Shown piece by piece: positions 27,901-36,559 of a stretch of 64,000 bases of DNA (its first letter is position 1; each line of letters opens with the position of its first letter). The notes under the pieces were generated by a model. That model was not told the DNA's origin, searched no databases, and worked only from the letters and a program-made list of their open reading frames with translations. The DNA is from Clostridiales bacterium (GTDB lineage Bacteria; Bacillota; Clostridia; Saccharofermentanales; Saccharofermentanaceae), in NCBI GenBank assembly GCA_017615325.1, contig JAGAAI010000080.1, positions 1 through 64,000 of the forward strand, given 5' to 3'. Made by a program: the position numbers and the translations under genes.

Positions 27901-28034
27901 ACCTCTTCAATTCCTACGCGACATGTTATTCGGCCGAAGGAAAGGTCGTAAGTTCCGGCAAGTTCGGAAGGCTCTTCAACAGAAGAGTCTTAAATGCCGG
28001 AGAAGTCCTGATCGTTAAAGTAGAGAACAGGTGA
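24969..28034 (+). CDS. Large anchored extracellular protein, propeller- and carbohydrate-binding-like
   Basis: 1021 residues, overlapping the CPBP gene by 7 nt. A single hydrophobic segment at about 18-38 (LFIFLTIILILTAALLLLWMG) is an uncleaved anchor; the rest should be outside. Residues about 150-440 show repeated short beta patterns such as DVFIIASDKGIFYSDNGYVF and GDICYAITTDGTVYEAS, like a beta-propeller. Residues about 480-610 resemble a CBM4/jelly-roll module (FYRLRFSAKS, GTIYIDDVYLG). The C-terminal 400 residues may be a barrel of the glycoside-hydrolase type, but no catalytic pair was identified. Function unknown. Confidence 0.7.
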   Translation: MLRPFEFRLAATKRRGLRLFIFLTIILILTAALLLLWMGIFGFRAELVNISFRDDLRDDQFEGAGINIDHVPSVNLVRDASFETGYEYLTLTASDFDGKNIYFTSDSVTGSDISLENLAGGDLRVLGSDSDGVMSRKYTGQVESYYPESMAEVTDMTSFIPGGFISEIADVEVYGNCVTILSGDGMIYADITGASPVKTGGDDVVFSAIASSGDICYAITTDGTVYEASDGRSFVAVTAANDEIRNVTSCVASGNKLLILNGTEDLYIYNGGLFAVKLPDGAKPSCMGRIGDVFIIASDKGIFYSDNGYVFTVKSDISVGKDSVADVAMSEERLFIVSVAGDLIVCDRNGANEETVEFDSGTPVVRSAVCGQDGKLIISTSDRVAMSFDERSGRYTIISTVDSQVDKLLARSAEGFFYSSGKKLYRASVLSLIKISESVAPDSISRGDICSVMVDPAVNAATSVSSDSWEPVGQEMVWDIYGKGTSVSYAKDAISGSKSLKVSGTGENAHVISQRLPGTSAENFIPDVFYRLRFSAKSTDDVNVTCWLEGDKFGKVSFADSIPASSVKTLSTIFAVTNSMTGDDTVRLYISFTGKGTIYIDDVYLGPDTIGENYIPTYLTDTLREASPKAVRLAGLAVGSEGYSPDILYSHSQASASHFITRSDETQKISSCDSLEDCLEMLSASGSDPWIVIGSNAGEADISDFMSYMCGSVSEGYGARRVTNGTAVPWSREFDRIYIEIADTDGSFASDAARGGYVDYMISVIEQSEYYPAIKEKVVFLDGMNYDGGIRLSKADSHTLAVNASDIMEVGNSDVSYTANVATFFNRINTEAERSRIASDSGQYISSMSLAEKASCAEYTAMFLCEEAGFVEIPMMNIAIDYRPAYYNSGKMFEDGKSATNLFSTMKMLSDVAGGGEFIMHVPDLAEPMDPSSEENVADFSKMCGVYAFSTSSGENYLVVANCSQEMRQFVISSATADLFNSYATCYSAEGKVVSSGKFGRLFNRRVLNAGEVLIVKVENR

Positions 28035-28036
28035 TC

Positions 28037-29305
28037 TTAAGAATTGTTCCTGTAGATCGCCATATCGTTATTGGGCTCCATGAAGTAGAATCCCCATCTG
28101 CGGGAGTCCGCACCGACCTCCATTGCGTACGGTTCACCGTTAACGTCTATGAAGGCGCGGTAATGCTGCCTGTAGCCTAATCTTGCAACGAGGTAAGCGT
28201 CGTACCCTAAATAGTTCATCATCATGACCAGAGCGCCGTTATACTGCAGACACTGTCCGTATCTGTAGTTGAAGATAACGTCTGCGAGGCTGTGACTGCC
28301 GGAGTATTTGTAACTCTTGTCATAAGTTGAGTTCATGTTGATCCACCAGAGCGTGAAGGCGATCTTCTCTCCGTCTGACCAGGATTTGTGGAAATAATCC
28401 TTCTCGAACTTCTTGACGGCCGCAACGTCGGCCTTGGTGAAGTTGATCGTGTGGGTGGAATATTTCTTGGATGCATCGCCGTTTGTATACATATAGCATT
28501 TGATCGACTTGGTGTTGGATTCGCCCTTCTTCATGCCGTCCAGGATCTTGATCCCGTCGGTAAGCCAGCCGTGCTTCCTGACATCCTCGATATAAGGGAC
28601 CTGGATCGAGGTCTTGGCGATCTTGATCGATGCGCGGCTCTCACGGGTGTTGCCCTTCTCATCCTTACAGATGGCGGTAAGATAGATCTTGCATCTGCCG
28701 TTCTCACCGGTAAGTCCGGGATAGCAGGAACGTCTTAAGGAAGTGGATGTCTTATCTGAATTGATGAACTTGATAAGAGCGCGTTCACCGTTGTTGTAGT
28801 AGTAGAGGGCATATTTGGAGCAGGATACGGGCTTCCAGCTTATGTCCGCCTTGGCGCTGTCCACCTTGAATGACTTGATCATGGGCTTGGAAGGGGAGGT
28901 AGTCGCCTTGATGACGGAAGATGATGTGTAGATAGTGCTGTTGCCGGATCTGCGGTAACCCTTAACGCCTATCGTGTAGGTCGTTCCGCCCTTGAGGCCG
29001 GTAAGCTTGTAGGACAGGGTCATCCTGTCAACGGTAGCTATGTTCTTGGTCTTGCCGTCCTGTTCAGTATAGATGACATAACCAGACGAACCTGCCAGGG
29101 ACTCCCAGCAGATCTTGATCTTGGTCTCATAGCTCATGTAGCCCTGGGTTATCGTGACCTTGCTGTCCTTGAATTCATCATCGGTTATGGCATCGTCATC
29201 GCTGTCGATGGCTCTTACCCTGTTATTCATGAAGAAGGGGAAGGAAAGACAGAGCAGAACAACAGCGCTTATTGCAAGAAAACGTCTTTTTAAGGTCATA
29301 TCCAT
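28037..29305 (-). CDS. Secreted transglutaminase-like protein with fibronectin III-type domains
   Basis: 422 residues with a signal peptide (MDMTLKRRFLAISAVVLLCLSF). Two FnIII-like domains cover about 45-240, with strands such as TKIKICWESLAGSSGYVIY and ADISWKPVSCSKYALYYY. The C-terminal domain has C352 in RYGQCLQYNG and H381 in RQHYRAFIDV, followed by an acidic residue in YAMEVGAD. This is the Cys-His-Asp/Glu order of transglutaminase-like cysteine proteases. It probably acts on the cell surface as a protease or cross-linker. ATG 29305 has GGAGG 11 nt upstream. Its 3' end is 2 nt from the convergent gene's stop. Confidence 0.78.
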   Translation of the reverse strand: MDMTLKRRFLAISAVVLLCLSFPFFMNNRVRAIDSDDDAITDDEFKDSKVTITQGYMSYETKIKICWESLAGSSGYVIYTEQDGKTKNIATVDRMTLSYKLTGLKGGTTYTIGVKGYRRSGNSTIYTSSSVIKATTSPSKPMIKSFKVDSAKADISWKPVSCSKYALYYYNNGERALIKFINSDKTSTSLRRSCYPGLTGENGRCKIYLTAICKDEKGNTRESRASIKIAKTSIQVPYIEDVRKHGWLTDGIKILDGMKKGESNTKSIKCYMYTNGDASKKYSTHTINFTKADVAAVKKFEKDYFHKSWSDGEKIAFTLWWINMNSTYDKSYKYSGSHSLADVIFNYRYGQCLQYNGALVMMMNYLGYDAYLVARLGYRQHYRAFIDVNGEPYAMEVGADSRRWGFYFMEPNNDMAIYRNNS

Positions 29306-29308
29306 AGA

Positions 29309-29848
29309 TCAGAGATCCTCCGGTTTATCGGTTAATGTTTGAATTATGATTTTTGCGAGATCCTGTCCGTTTTCTCTCCATTTGCTCTGGATGAGGTTAG
29401 CTTCGTTGGGATCTCCTGTCAGAAGATCGATGGAAAGATCGTCAGATAGAAGCTTTACCAGGATCTTGCCGTCTCCTGAGGGTTCGCTCGTCGCCTTGAA
29501 CTTCTCGAGATCCCTGATCTTCGAGGAAAGTTCCCTGCATGCTGCATCCAGGTGGGACTTGACTTCCAGATTGATGGAAGGGACGATATCTTCAAGGATC
29601 GCGACACCTCCGTCACTCAAGACCAGCTGTTCCGTGCCGCCGATCGCTTCACCATGACCGTTCTCGCCGCGCGTAACATCCATGAGGTTTCCCGCGATCA
29701 GCTCGGAGTATGCCTTGCTGAAAGTGAAGAATTCCATGTAAAGTGACGACAGACACTTATCCATCAGCATATGGTAGCTGATCCCCGGAACATTGCCGAC
29801 GATGTAGAGAATATGTATCTTGGCGTCTGCGCTAGACAGATCGGTCAT
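29309..29848 (-). CDS. DUF4364 family protein, winged-helix-like
   Basis: 179 residues. The N-terminus ILYIVGNVPGISYHMLMDKCL, followed by FFTFSKAYSELIAGNLM, resembles the DUF4364 family of Firmicutes, thought to have a winged-helix DNA-binding fold. A regulatory role is inferred. It starts behind AAAGG and lies 3 nt upstream of the transglutaminase-like gene. A TATAAT on the minus strand at about 29883-29888 probably drives both. Confidence 0.8.
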   Translation of the reverse strand: MTDLSSADAKIHILYIVGNVPGISYHMLMDKCLSSLYMEFFTFSKAYSELIAGNLMDVTRGENGHGEAIGGTEQLVLSDGGVAILEDIVPSINLEVKSHLDAACRELSSKIRDLEKFKATSEPSGDGKILVKLLSDDLSIDLLTGDPNEANLIQSKWRENGQDLAKIIIQTLTDKPEDL

Positions 29849-29899
29849 GATTATAGCCTTTCTTTATTAAATATCACCCCTTATTATATAGCATTTTGC

Positions 29900-29917
29900 C
29901 GAAAAGTTCTCTTTTCG
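29900..29917. promoter_or_regulatory. Short palindrome between divergent DUF4364 and pgi promoters
   Basis: CGAAAAG/CTTTTCG (29900-29906 with 29911-29917) lies just outside the minus-strand -10 and upstream of a plus-strand TATACT at 29951-29956. It could be an operator for either gene. Confidence 0.4.
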
Positions 29918-29998
29918 AAAAATAAGGTGCAAGAGACCGCCTTTGGGGTGTATACTTTGTAATGCTTTGAAATTAAACATATCAAGGAGATATATTTC

Positions 29999-31348
29999 AT
30001 GATCACATTTGACTATCAGAACGCACTTGATTTCATCGGCGGACAGGAAGCCATCGATCGTATTGAACCTCAGGTCAAGGTCGCATCCGACATGCTCGCA
30101 AAGAAGAACGGCCCCGGCAACGATTTTCTGGGCTGGCTCGATCTTCCCACGGCATACGACAAGGATGAGTTCAACCGCATCCGTAAGGCGGCACAGAAGA
30201 TCAGAAGAGATTCCGACGTGCTCGTAGTCATCGGCATCGGCGGTTCATACCTTGGTGCAAGAGCCGTTATCGAGCTTCTGAACCACTCTTTCGCAAACGC
30301 ATTGTCCAAGAAGGACCGTAAGTCCCCCATGATCTTATTCTGCGGCAACTCCATCAGCGCCACATACCTGGCTGACATGATGGATGTCATCGAGGGCAAG
30401 AACATATCTCTTAACATAATCTCCAAGTCCGGCACGACAACGGAGCCTGCTATCGCATTCAGGATCCTCCGCGCTTATATGGAGAAGAAGTACGGCCGTG
30501 AGGGCGCAAGAGACAGGATCTATGCAACAACAGACAAGAAGAAGGGCGTATTGAAGGGCCTCGCTGACAAGGAAGGCTATGAGACATTCGTAGTACCTGA
30601 CGATGTCGGAGGCAGATTCTCCGTTCTTACGGCAGTAGGACTTCTCCCCATTGCAGTATCCGGTATAGACATCCGTGAGCTCATGAAGGGCGCCAGGGAT
30701 GCATCCAAGGCCTATAAGAAGATGCCTTTGTCTGAGAATCCCTGCTACCAGTACGCTGCAGTGCGTAACTGCCTCTTAAGGTCCGGTTATTCCACTGAAG
30801 TAATGGTCAACTACGAGCCTTCCTTCCACTACATGACAGAATGGTGGAAGCAGCTCTACGGCGAGTCTGAGGGTAAGGACTTAAGAGGTATCTTCCCGGC
30901 AGGCGTAGATAACACGACAGACCTTCACTCCATGGGCCAGTTCATACAGGACGGCGCAAGGATCATGTTCGAGACCGTTGTCGAGATCGACCAGGCAAGA
31001 AGATCCTTCGAGATCCCCAAGGATCCCGCTAACCTTGACGGCCTTAACTTCCTCGCCGGAATGGACATGAACGAAGTCAACAAGAAGGCTATGCAGGGAA
31101 CAGTCCTCGCTCACGTTGACGGTAAGGTCCCGAACCTTGCTATCCACATGTCAGAGTGCACACCTTACTGCCTTGGTGAGCTGATCTACTTCTTCGAGAA
31201 GGCTTGCGGTATCTCAGGTTACATCCTTTCCGTAAATCCTTTCAACCAGCCCGGCGTTGAAGCATACAAGAAGAACATGTTCGCTCTTCTCGGCAAGCCC
31301 GGCTACGAGGATATGAAGGCAGAGCTCGAGGCAAGGCTCAAGGGCTGA
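29999..31348 (+). CDS. pgi: Glucose-6-phosphate isomerase
   Basis: 449 residues, the normal Firmicutes length. It interconverts glucose-6-phosphate and fructose-6-phosphate in glycolysis. Visible signatures are [17 protein letters not shown], the [12 protein letters not shown] phosphate-binding loop, the [11 protein letters not shown] motif and the C-terminal [12 protein letters not shown] with the catalytic lysine region. ATG 29999 follows AAGGAGA. It is monocistronic, ending at a hairpin. Confidence 0.97.
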   Translation: MITFDYQNALDFIGGQEAIDRIEPQVKVASDMLAKKNGPGNDFLGWLDLPTAYDKDEFNRIRKAAQKIRRDSDVLVVIGIGGSYLGARAVIELLNHSFANALSKKDRKSPMILFCGNSISATYLADMMDVIEGKNISLNIISKSGTTTEPAIAFRILRAYMEKKYGREGARDRIYATTDKKKGVLKGLADKEGYETFVVPDDVGGRFSVLTAVGLLPIAVSGIDIRELMKGARDASKAYKKMPLSENPCYQYAAVRNCLLRSGYSTEVMVNYEPSFHYMTEWWKQLYGESEGKDLRGIFPAGVDNTTDLHSMGQFIQDGARIMFETVVEIDQARRSFEIPKDPANLDGLNFLAGMDMNEVNKKAMQGTVLAHVDGKVPNLAIHMSECTPYCLGELIYFFEKACGISGYILSVNPFNQPGVEAYKKNMFALLGKPGYEDMKAELEARLKG

Positions 31349-31376
31349 TAGCTTAACATCGATACAAGATATGAAG

Positions 31377-31415
31377 GGGCTGTCTCAAACTATATAGCTT
31401 GTGACAGCCCTGTTA
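31377..31415 (+). terminator. Hairpin after pgi
   Basis: GGGCTGTC (31377-31384) pairs with GACAGCCC (31403-31410) with a long partly paired loop. The tail TGTTAATTCT is poor in T. It resembles the hairpin after the tsf operon. Confidence 0.65.
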
Positions 31416-31419
31416 ATTC

Positions 31420-31425
31420 TATAAG
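31420..31425 (+). promoter_or_regulatory. -10-like box directly before the YfhO gene
   Basis: TATAAG at 31420-31425 ends only 3 nt before the ATG at 31429, so a transcript would start at or near the start codon. The -35 region would overlap the right arm of the pgi hairpin (TTGTGA at 31399-31404, only 15 bp away). Confidence 0.4.
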
Positions 31426-31428
31426 ACT

Positions 31429-33963
31429 ATGGACAGAAAGAAGATAAGGAACAAAGCGATCAGGATAGTGCTGGCATTTGCGGCTGTGTTTACGGCCTCC
31501 TATGTCGTTTATCTTATCCTGGGCCTTGCGCCATTCGGCAATCTGTCCTTCACCCACCGCGACGGGGACATCCAGATGCTGGATTTCCTAAGGTGCTTTA
31601 AGCGCTTCCTTGAAGGGGACGGCAGTATGCTCTATTCCTTCTCCAAGGGCCTTGGGGACAATATGTACCCCTTGTTTACCTATTATCTGGCATCTCCGGT
31701 AAATCTCTTCGTAGTATTTTTCCGTTATGAGGACCTTCCGGCATTCGTTGACTTTGCCGTTGCTCTGAAGCTGGCTTTATCAGGTGCGGCTTTTATCTTC
31801 TTTATCGAAAACAGATATGAGATAACAGGCGCCAGACAGGTGATAGTAAGCGAAGTCCTTGCCGTATGCTACGCATTCTGCTCATTCGGCATTACTGCAG
31901 GCTGCTTCCTGCCTTTTCTTGAGGGAATGGTCTTCCTGCCCCTTATGGCAGCGGGAGTATATAAGGCTGTGGAAGGGAAGAACCGTACGATCCTTATCGC
32001 ATCTACTGCACTCGCGGTCATCTGCAACTGGTATATGGGTGCCATCTGCTGCCTATATTCGGTAGTTCTCCTGGCGATAGAACTGTTCCGGGTAAAAAGA
32101 ACTGCAAAGGAGATCCTCCGCGCCCTCTTAAGATACACATACTGCATGGAGATGGGATTGCTCCTGTCGGTCGTGGTCCTTTTTCCGACCCTGATGGCGT
32201 TGGGTTCTCACGGCGGAATGGATATATCCGGTCTCTTTACGCCCGAGATCTACGGGAACCCTCTGTCTTTCTTTACGAACTACAAGCCACTCTCGATATC
32301 TGATATGGCAAATCCTGCGGTCTTTGCCGGATCTTTTGTCCTTATTGTATCCATAGCATTCTTCGTATCACATAAGCCGTTAAGGCAGAAGATAACATTC
32401 GCATTAGCTCTCCTTTTTACGGTTGCGATCTTCTATTTCAGACCACTTGTAAATCTCTATCTGCTCCTGCGTGAGAACACGGCTTTCGCATATGGATACA
32501 GATACGCGTTCGCAGCATCGTTCCTGCTTTGCTTCATAGCGGCAGAAGCCCTGACAGGAGGGGAGAGGACAGACGTTAAGCCCTTGCCCATCGCGATCAC
32601 CGGCGGTCTCTTTGCTATTATGCTCCTTGTAAGTGACATCATGGACGGCAACACATCCGTAACGGTGTTCAGTGTAGGTCTGGTCGTTTTGATCACTGTT
32701 TTCTTAAGCCTGATGCAGTCAAACATAAGATACGACTTAAGGCGCGTCATGGCAGGTTTTGTTATCGCCCTTTGCGCAGCTGAGGTTGCCCTGCATGTTA
32801 TCGTCATGCTGCCTCTTTACTGTACAGCCAACGTTGAATCTTACAGGAACTATTCCGTAGATCAGGCCAGGCTCAAGGACAGCCTTCCTAAGGACGGCAT
32901 ATACCGTGTGACCCAGAACGGCTTCAGGGATGAGAACCTCTTTAAGGGTCTGACCTGCTGCTATAACGACTCTCTTGCATACGGTTACTACGGTCTGACC
33001 TCTTATTCATCCGCCCAGTCAGACAGGGCGGGTATCTTCATGGACAGGGCAGGCTACCATTATTCTGCCGGCACCATGAACATAGTCAACACACCGAATC
33101 TTGCAACGGATTCTTTCCTGGGTGTTAAGTACGTAGCTTCCAGATACGATATCCCGGGTTTGGTCAAGACTCATGACGAACAGTATAATTCCATGAGCAT
33201 ATATGAGAACCCCTCTGCTTTGGATCTGGCATTCACTATCCCTTTTAGTGCGGATAAAACATCGCTCCCCAGGACAAATGACTTTTTCGAGTTTAACAAC
33301 TGGCTCTGGAGTCTAATCGCTGATGAAGATATAAGGATATTTGAGCCTGTATCTTTCGAGGCAAAAGAAGACGAAGATTCCGTAAGATACGAGATAGACA
33401 CATCAAAAGAGGATTCTGTCTACTACGGTTATGTAGGTTTTAACAGTCCAAGGGAGATGGTCATCGATGTGAACGGAGAATACGAGACAGCATACTTTAA
33501 CTGGCTCGCGCCTTCCGTTTTCCAGATCCCGACCGATAAAGAAAACTCTTATGTCGATGTTCCGGATAAGGACGGAGACCCTTACTTTGAGAGGCTCGAC
33601 CTTAAGGAACTCGAAAGAGCATCCGGGATCGTAAGGAGCAAGAGCGGTAAAGTCGACATTACAAAATTCTGCGACGGACATATCAGTCTGACTGCAGAAG
33701 TTCAGGAACCGCAGTATCTTTGCATAACCGTTCCTTACGATGAACAGTGGGAAGTTAAGGTCAACGGCAAGACTATTGAACCCGATCTTCTGGCTGATAC
33801 ATTCTTTCTTGTCCCGATAGGGCAGGGAGTAAATACGATAGAGATGAACTATCACGTCATGTATCTGATGCCATCGCTCATAATCAGCATCCTCTCACTG
33901 GTGCTTGTTGTATCCATAGAGGTTCTGCTCCATATGAGGGAAAAGAACAAGAAGAAGCAATGA
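31429..33963 (+). CDS. YfhO-family multi-pass membrane protein
   Basis: 844 residues. About a dozen hydrophobic helices fill residues 10-470, followed by a large extracytoplasmic part and a final helix near 810-835. The N-terminal loop with HRDGDIQMLDF and YSFSKGLGDNMYPLFTYY is typical of the YfhO family. Members are GT-C-like proteins linked to glycosylation of lipoteichoic acid or surface polymers in Bacillus and Listeria. No ribosome-binding site is visible before ATG 31429. Confidence 0.85.
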   Translation: MDRKKIRNKAIRIVLAFAAVFTASYVVYLILGLAPFGNLSFTHRDGDIQMLDFLRCFKRFLEGDGSMLYSFSKGLGDNMYPLFTYYLASPVNLFVVFFRYEDLPAFVDFAVALKLALSGAAFIFFIENRYEITGARQVIVSEVLAVCYAFCSFGITAGCFLPFLEGMVFLPLMAAGVYKAVEGKNRTILIASTALAVICNWYMGAICCLYSVVLLAIELFRVKRTAKEILRALLRYTYCMEMGLLLSVVVLFPTLMALGSHGGMDISGLFTPEIYGNPLSFFTNYKPLSISDMANPAVFAGSFVLIVSIAFFVSHKPLRQKITFALALLFTVAIFYFRPLVNLYLLLRENTAFAYGYRYAFAASFLLCFIAAEALTGGERTDVKPLPIAITGGLFAIMLLVSDIMDGNTSVTVFSVGLVVLITVFLSLMQSNIRYDLRRVMAGFVIALCAAEVALHVIVMLPLYCTANVESYRNYSVDQARLKDSLPKDGIYRVTQNGFRDENLFKGLTCCYNDSLAYGYYGLTSYSSAQSDRAGIFMDRAGYHYSAGTMNIVNTPNLATDSFLGVKYVASRYDIPGLVKTHDEQYNSMSIYENPSALDLAFTIPFSADKTSLPRTNDFFEFNNWLWSLIADEDIRIFEPVSFEAKEDEDSVRYEIDTSKEDSVYYGYVGFNSPREMVIDVNGEYETAYFNWLAPSVFQIPTDKENSYVDVPDKDGDPYFERLDLKELERASGIVRSKSGKVDITKFCDGHISLTAEVQEPQYLCITVPYDEQWEVKVNGKTIEPDLLADTFFLVPIGQGVNTIEMNYHVMYLMPSLIISILSLVLVVSIEVLLHMREKNKKKQ

Positions 33964-33969
33964 TAAAAA

Positions 33970-33999
33970 GGGCCGCTTACCTCAAAAAGGAAGCGGCCC
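33970..33999. terminator. Bidirectional terminator between convergent genes
   Basis: GGGCCGCTT (33970-33978) pairs with AAGCGGCCC (33991-33999). The minus strand has a CTTTTTA tail and serves the 34029 gene; the plus strand has a weaker CCTTATT tail. Confidence 0.85.
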
Positions 34000-34028
34000 C
34001 CTTATTCCACAAAAGTTAATGAGATCCC

Positions 34029-35624
34029 TTATCTTATGGAGCTGTGGTATATCCCGTTATCGTTCTCCGTGATGCGTATTATCGTGTCCTTGTACTGCTC
34101 GTGGAAGTAATCAACTCTCTTTTCTTCCCCGTTTTTGTTTGTGATGGTTATCGTATAGTAATCGTATTCTTCGGGTTTATTGCAGAAGAGAGTCTCGTTC
34201 TTATATATGAATTCTCCGTTATTGTCTTCAGTATGGGTCTCGATCTCTTCTCCATTGCTGTCGTAGAAAGTCCAGGTAACGGCTTTGACGTCATTTTTTA
34301 ATTCCAACTGAACTTCGCAGTTATTGGATATGCTGCCGGTAAAAGTGAAGATGCCGGATGCGATGCATATCAAAATATATGTGGACATCGTTATCACCGT
34401 CCAGATGCGCATGAAGTCCTTCCTGTTTATAAAGAGTGACAGGATTACCAGAACGCAGCCTGCACCGAGGAAGATCGTTCCCCACATAGAAAGGAGCCTC
34501 TTTGCCGTGTATCCGTAGATAGAGAAGTAGAGGACGAGCTTTGACAGGGAAGAGATGGCAAATACGATGCTCTCGACCATCAAGAGGCTTAAAAGGATCT
34601 TGTTGAATGCCGACTTGTATTCTTCCTTCATGGTAAGGAACCTTATGACGCAGAATACGAAGAGGTTGACCGCCATTATGCCGCAGAGTTCAAAGAAACC
34701 CTGTCTTGCGTATTCAGCCAGTGTGAATCCTTCGCCGATCTTGCCTGAGAATGAATCGAAATAGTAGTTGCCTCTGAAGCAGAAGAATACGATGTAGAGC
34801 AGGTCGAAAAGGATAAGGAGTATACGGCTGATAACAACTGGTGCCGCACGGAGCTTCTCGAAAAGGGCATCAGTACGTCTGCCGTCAGAGAGCATTTCTT
34901 CTTCATCCTTGCGGGCACAGCCTGAGAGCATGCCGTAAAGATACAATCCTACAGGGAAGGCAAGGAAGAGTGAGCAGACATTTCTTGCAACTTCGTCAGC
35001 AGTAATGTAATCGGTTATGTTTGCAAAGACTTTGCCGAATGTCGGATCGATCTGCCCCAGCAGGTAGAGTGCGATCAGGAAAGCAGGGAGGATGAAGACT
35101 ATGGCCAATACGCCGATCCAGATCTTTCCTTTTTTGTGCTCCTCACCTGAGAAGAGTCCAACGTCCCGGAATAATCTTACGAAGTTAGCGAAGGGCCTTA
35201 TGAACATCGTTACCAGGAAGTCTCCTACTATGTAGCAGGATGTGGTTCCCATGAGAAGACCGCGGGACCTTACGGCAGTTGCATAGAATACGACTATGTG
35301 TAATATCAGTACCGCTAATCCGTATTCCGGTGCCATGTAGAGGAGGGCAGAGGATAAAACGAGAGCAAGATACCAGAATATGTCTGCTCCCGACAGTTTC
35401 TTTTGCTTGCATCTTCCTGCGAGGACCAGCTCATTCCATACTATGAACAGTATGCAGAAGAGGAACTTAGCGATGCCGTCAGCTATCTTGCTGTAGTCTG
35501 AAATGCCGAACAGGAAGAGTCTTACATAGACGAAAGCCATGGGGAAGGCGAGTCCTATTCCCCACTTTCCCAAGCCCTTATTAAGCTTTTCAGGGCGCGT
35601 TTGTAGTAAGGAAGTATTCTCCAT
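34029..35624 (-). CDS. Multi-pass membrane protein, DUF4153/DUF4173-like
   Basis: 531 residues with about eleven hydrophobic segments over residues 20-430 and a C-terminal soluble tail of about 100 residues rich in Asn, Glu and Lys. Layout and segments resemble DUF4173/DUF4153 membrane proteins; the assignment is by pattern only. Function unknown. AAAGGAGAAAG precedes the ATG. It is third in a minus-strand operon after the DUF2975 and XRE genes. Confidence 0.7.
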   Translation of the reverse strand: MENTSLLQTRPEKLNKGLGKWGIGLAFPMAFVYVRLFLFGISDYSKIADGIAKFLFCILFIVWNELVLAGRCKQKKLSGADIFWYLALVLSSALLYMAPEYGLAVLILHIVVFYATAVRSRGLLMGTTSCYIVGDFLVTMFIRPFANFVRLFRDVGLFSGEEHKKGKIWIGVLAIVFILPAFLIALYLLGQIDPTFGKVFANITDYITADEVARNVCSLFLAFPVGLYLYGMLSGCARKDEEEMLSDGRRTDALFEKLRAAPVVISRILLILFDLLYIVFFCFRGNYYFDSFSGKIGEGFTLAEYARQGFFELCGIMAVNLFVFCVIRFLTMKEEYKSAFNKILLSLLMVESIVFAISSLSKLVLYFSIYGYTAKRLLSMWGTIFLGAGCVLVILSLFINRKDFMRIWTVITMSTYILICIASGIFTFTGSISNNCEVQLELKNDVKAVTWTFYDSNGEEIETHTEDNNGEFIYKNETLFCNKPEEYDYYTITITNKNGEEKRVDYFHEQYKDTIIRITENDNGIYHSSIR

Positions 35625-35655
35625 TTTCTTTCTCCTTTAGGTTGTCTAGAGTTAT

Positions 35656-35868
35656 TTATTCTTCTTCGTCTTCCCGGTATTCCAGGATATCTCCGGGCTG
35701 ACAGTCTAGTGCCTTACATATATCGTTCAAGGTCGAGAACCTCACGGCCTTTGCTTTCTGGTTTTTAAGTATGGACAGGTTTGCCTGTGTGATCCCGATC
35801 CTGCTTGCAAGTTCTCCCGAACTCATCTTACGGCGGGCCATCATTACATCAAGATTTACAACAATCAT
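35656..35868 (-). CDS. XRE-family transcriptional regulator (YozG-like)
   Basis: 70 residues, a bare helix-turn-helix: MMARRKMSSGELASRIGITQANLSILKNQ, then FSTLNDICKALDCQPGDILEY. These small regulators are often encoded beside DUF2975 membrane proteins, as here (14 nt apart). It probably controls its own operon. Start ATG follows GGGGGTGA. Confidence 0.9.
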   Translation of the reverse strand: MIVVNLDVMMARRKMSSGELASRIGITQANLSILKNQKAKAVRFSTLNDICKALDCQPGDILEYREDEEE

Positions 35869-35882
35869 TTAATCACCCCCGT

Positions 35883-36353
35883 TTAGATCGTAAGATCCAT
35901 TTCATCCTTCATTGCTATTGCCTTGTCGAAAGCCGTCTTCACGCAGAGCACGATCAGCGCTATGAACCAGGCTACGACGCTTAAGAAGATCGCACCGGGC
36001 CATGTGAAGGTCTCACAGGCGCAGGCAATACCTGCTGCGATCAAACCCATTGTAATATATCCCATAAGACGGGTATTACAAACATCAAAGACAATGTCTT
36101 TCTCCATATTGGACAGGAGCTTATATACGCTGAAGAGAACGACATATCCGCACACTGTGGCTACATAGAACACGACCGTTGTGAGCACGAGAGACATGAT
36201 ATCGAACTTCTCGATCCAGCAGTAGGTAACATACTTAGCAATAAAGTATCCGCCGATATCAGCCATGACCACGAGTGCAATGAACACGATCGTTGCAAGC
36301 TTGGATATCCTGATAACGCCTGAACTGTATCTCTTTTCTTCCTTATCAGCCAT
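35883..36353 (-). CDS. DUF2975 family membrane protein
   Basis: 156 residues with four predicted helices (about 16-38, 52-78, 95-115, 120-142). Topology, size and pairing with a YozG-like regulator match DUF2975. Function unknown. AAAGGAGC lies upstream, and a consensus-spaced promoter lies 44 bp before the ATG. Confidence 0.8.
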   Translation of the reverse strand: MADKEEKRYSSGVIRISKLATIVFIALVVMADIGGYFIAKYVTYCWIEKFDIMSLVLTTVVFYVATVCGYVVLFSVYKLLSNMEKDIVFDVCNTRLMGYITMGLIAAGIACACETFTWPGAIFLSVVAWFIALIVLCVKTAFDKAIAMKDEMDLTI

Positions 36354-36396
36354 AAAGCATAGCTCCTTTCATGAAGGCATTGACCTTACCGTCTGA

Positions 36397-36425
36397 AATA
36401 TAACACAAGGGTTTCTGTAAATCAA
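36397..36425 (-). promoter_or_regulatory. Promoter of the DUF2975 operon (minus strand)
   Basis: Read on the minus strand, TTGATT (36425-36420), a 17-bp spacer and TATATT (36402-36397). Confidence 0.7.
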
Positions 36426-36559
36426 CACTTTTTTATCGAAAAACAATAAAATTGTTCCGATTATCAAAAATTCCAACACAAATAGGCAAATTGAAGATGC
36501 AACTTTTACGGCATTTGGTGTAGAGTATTAGCATATGTGAATAAGGGGAGGCAAACAAT

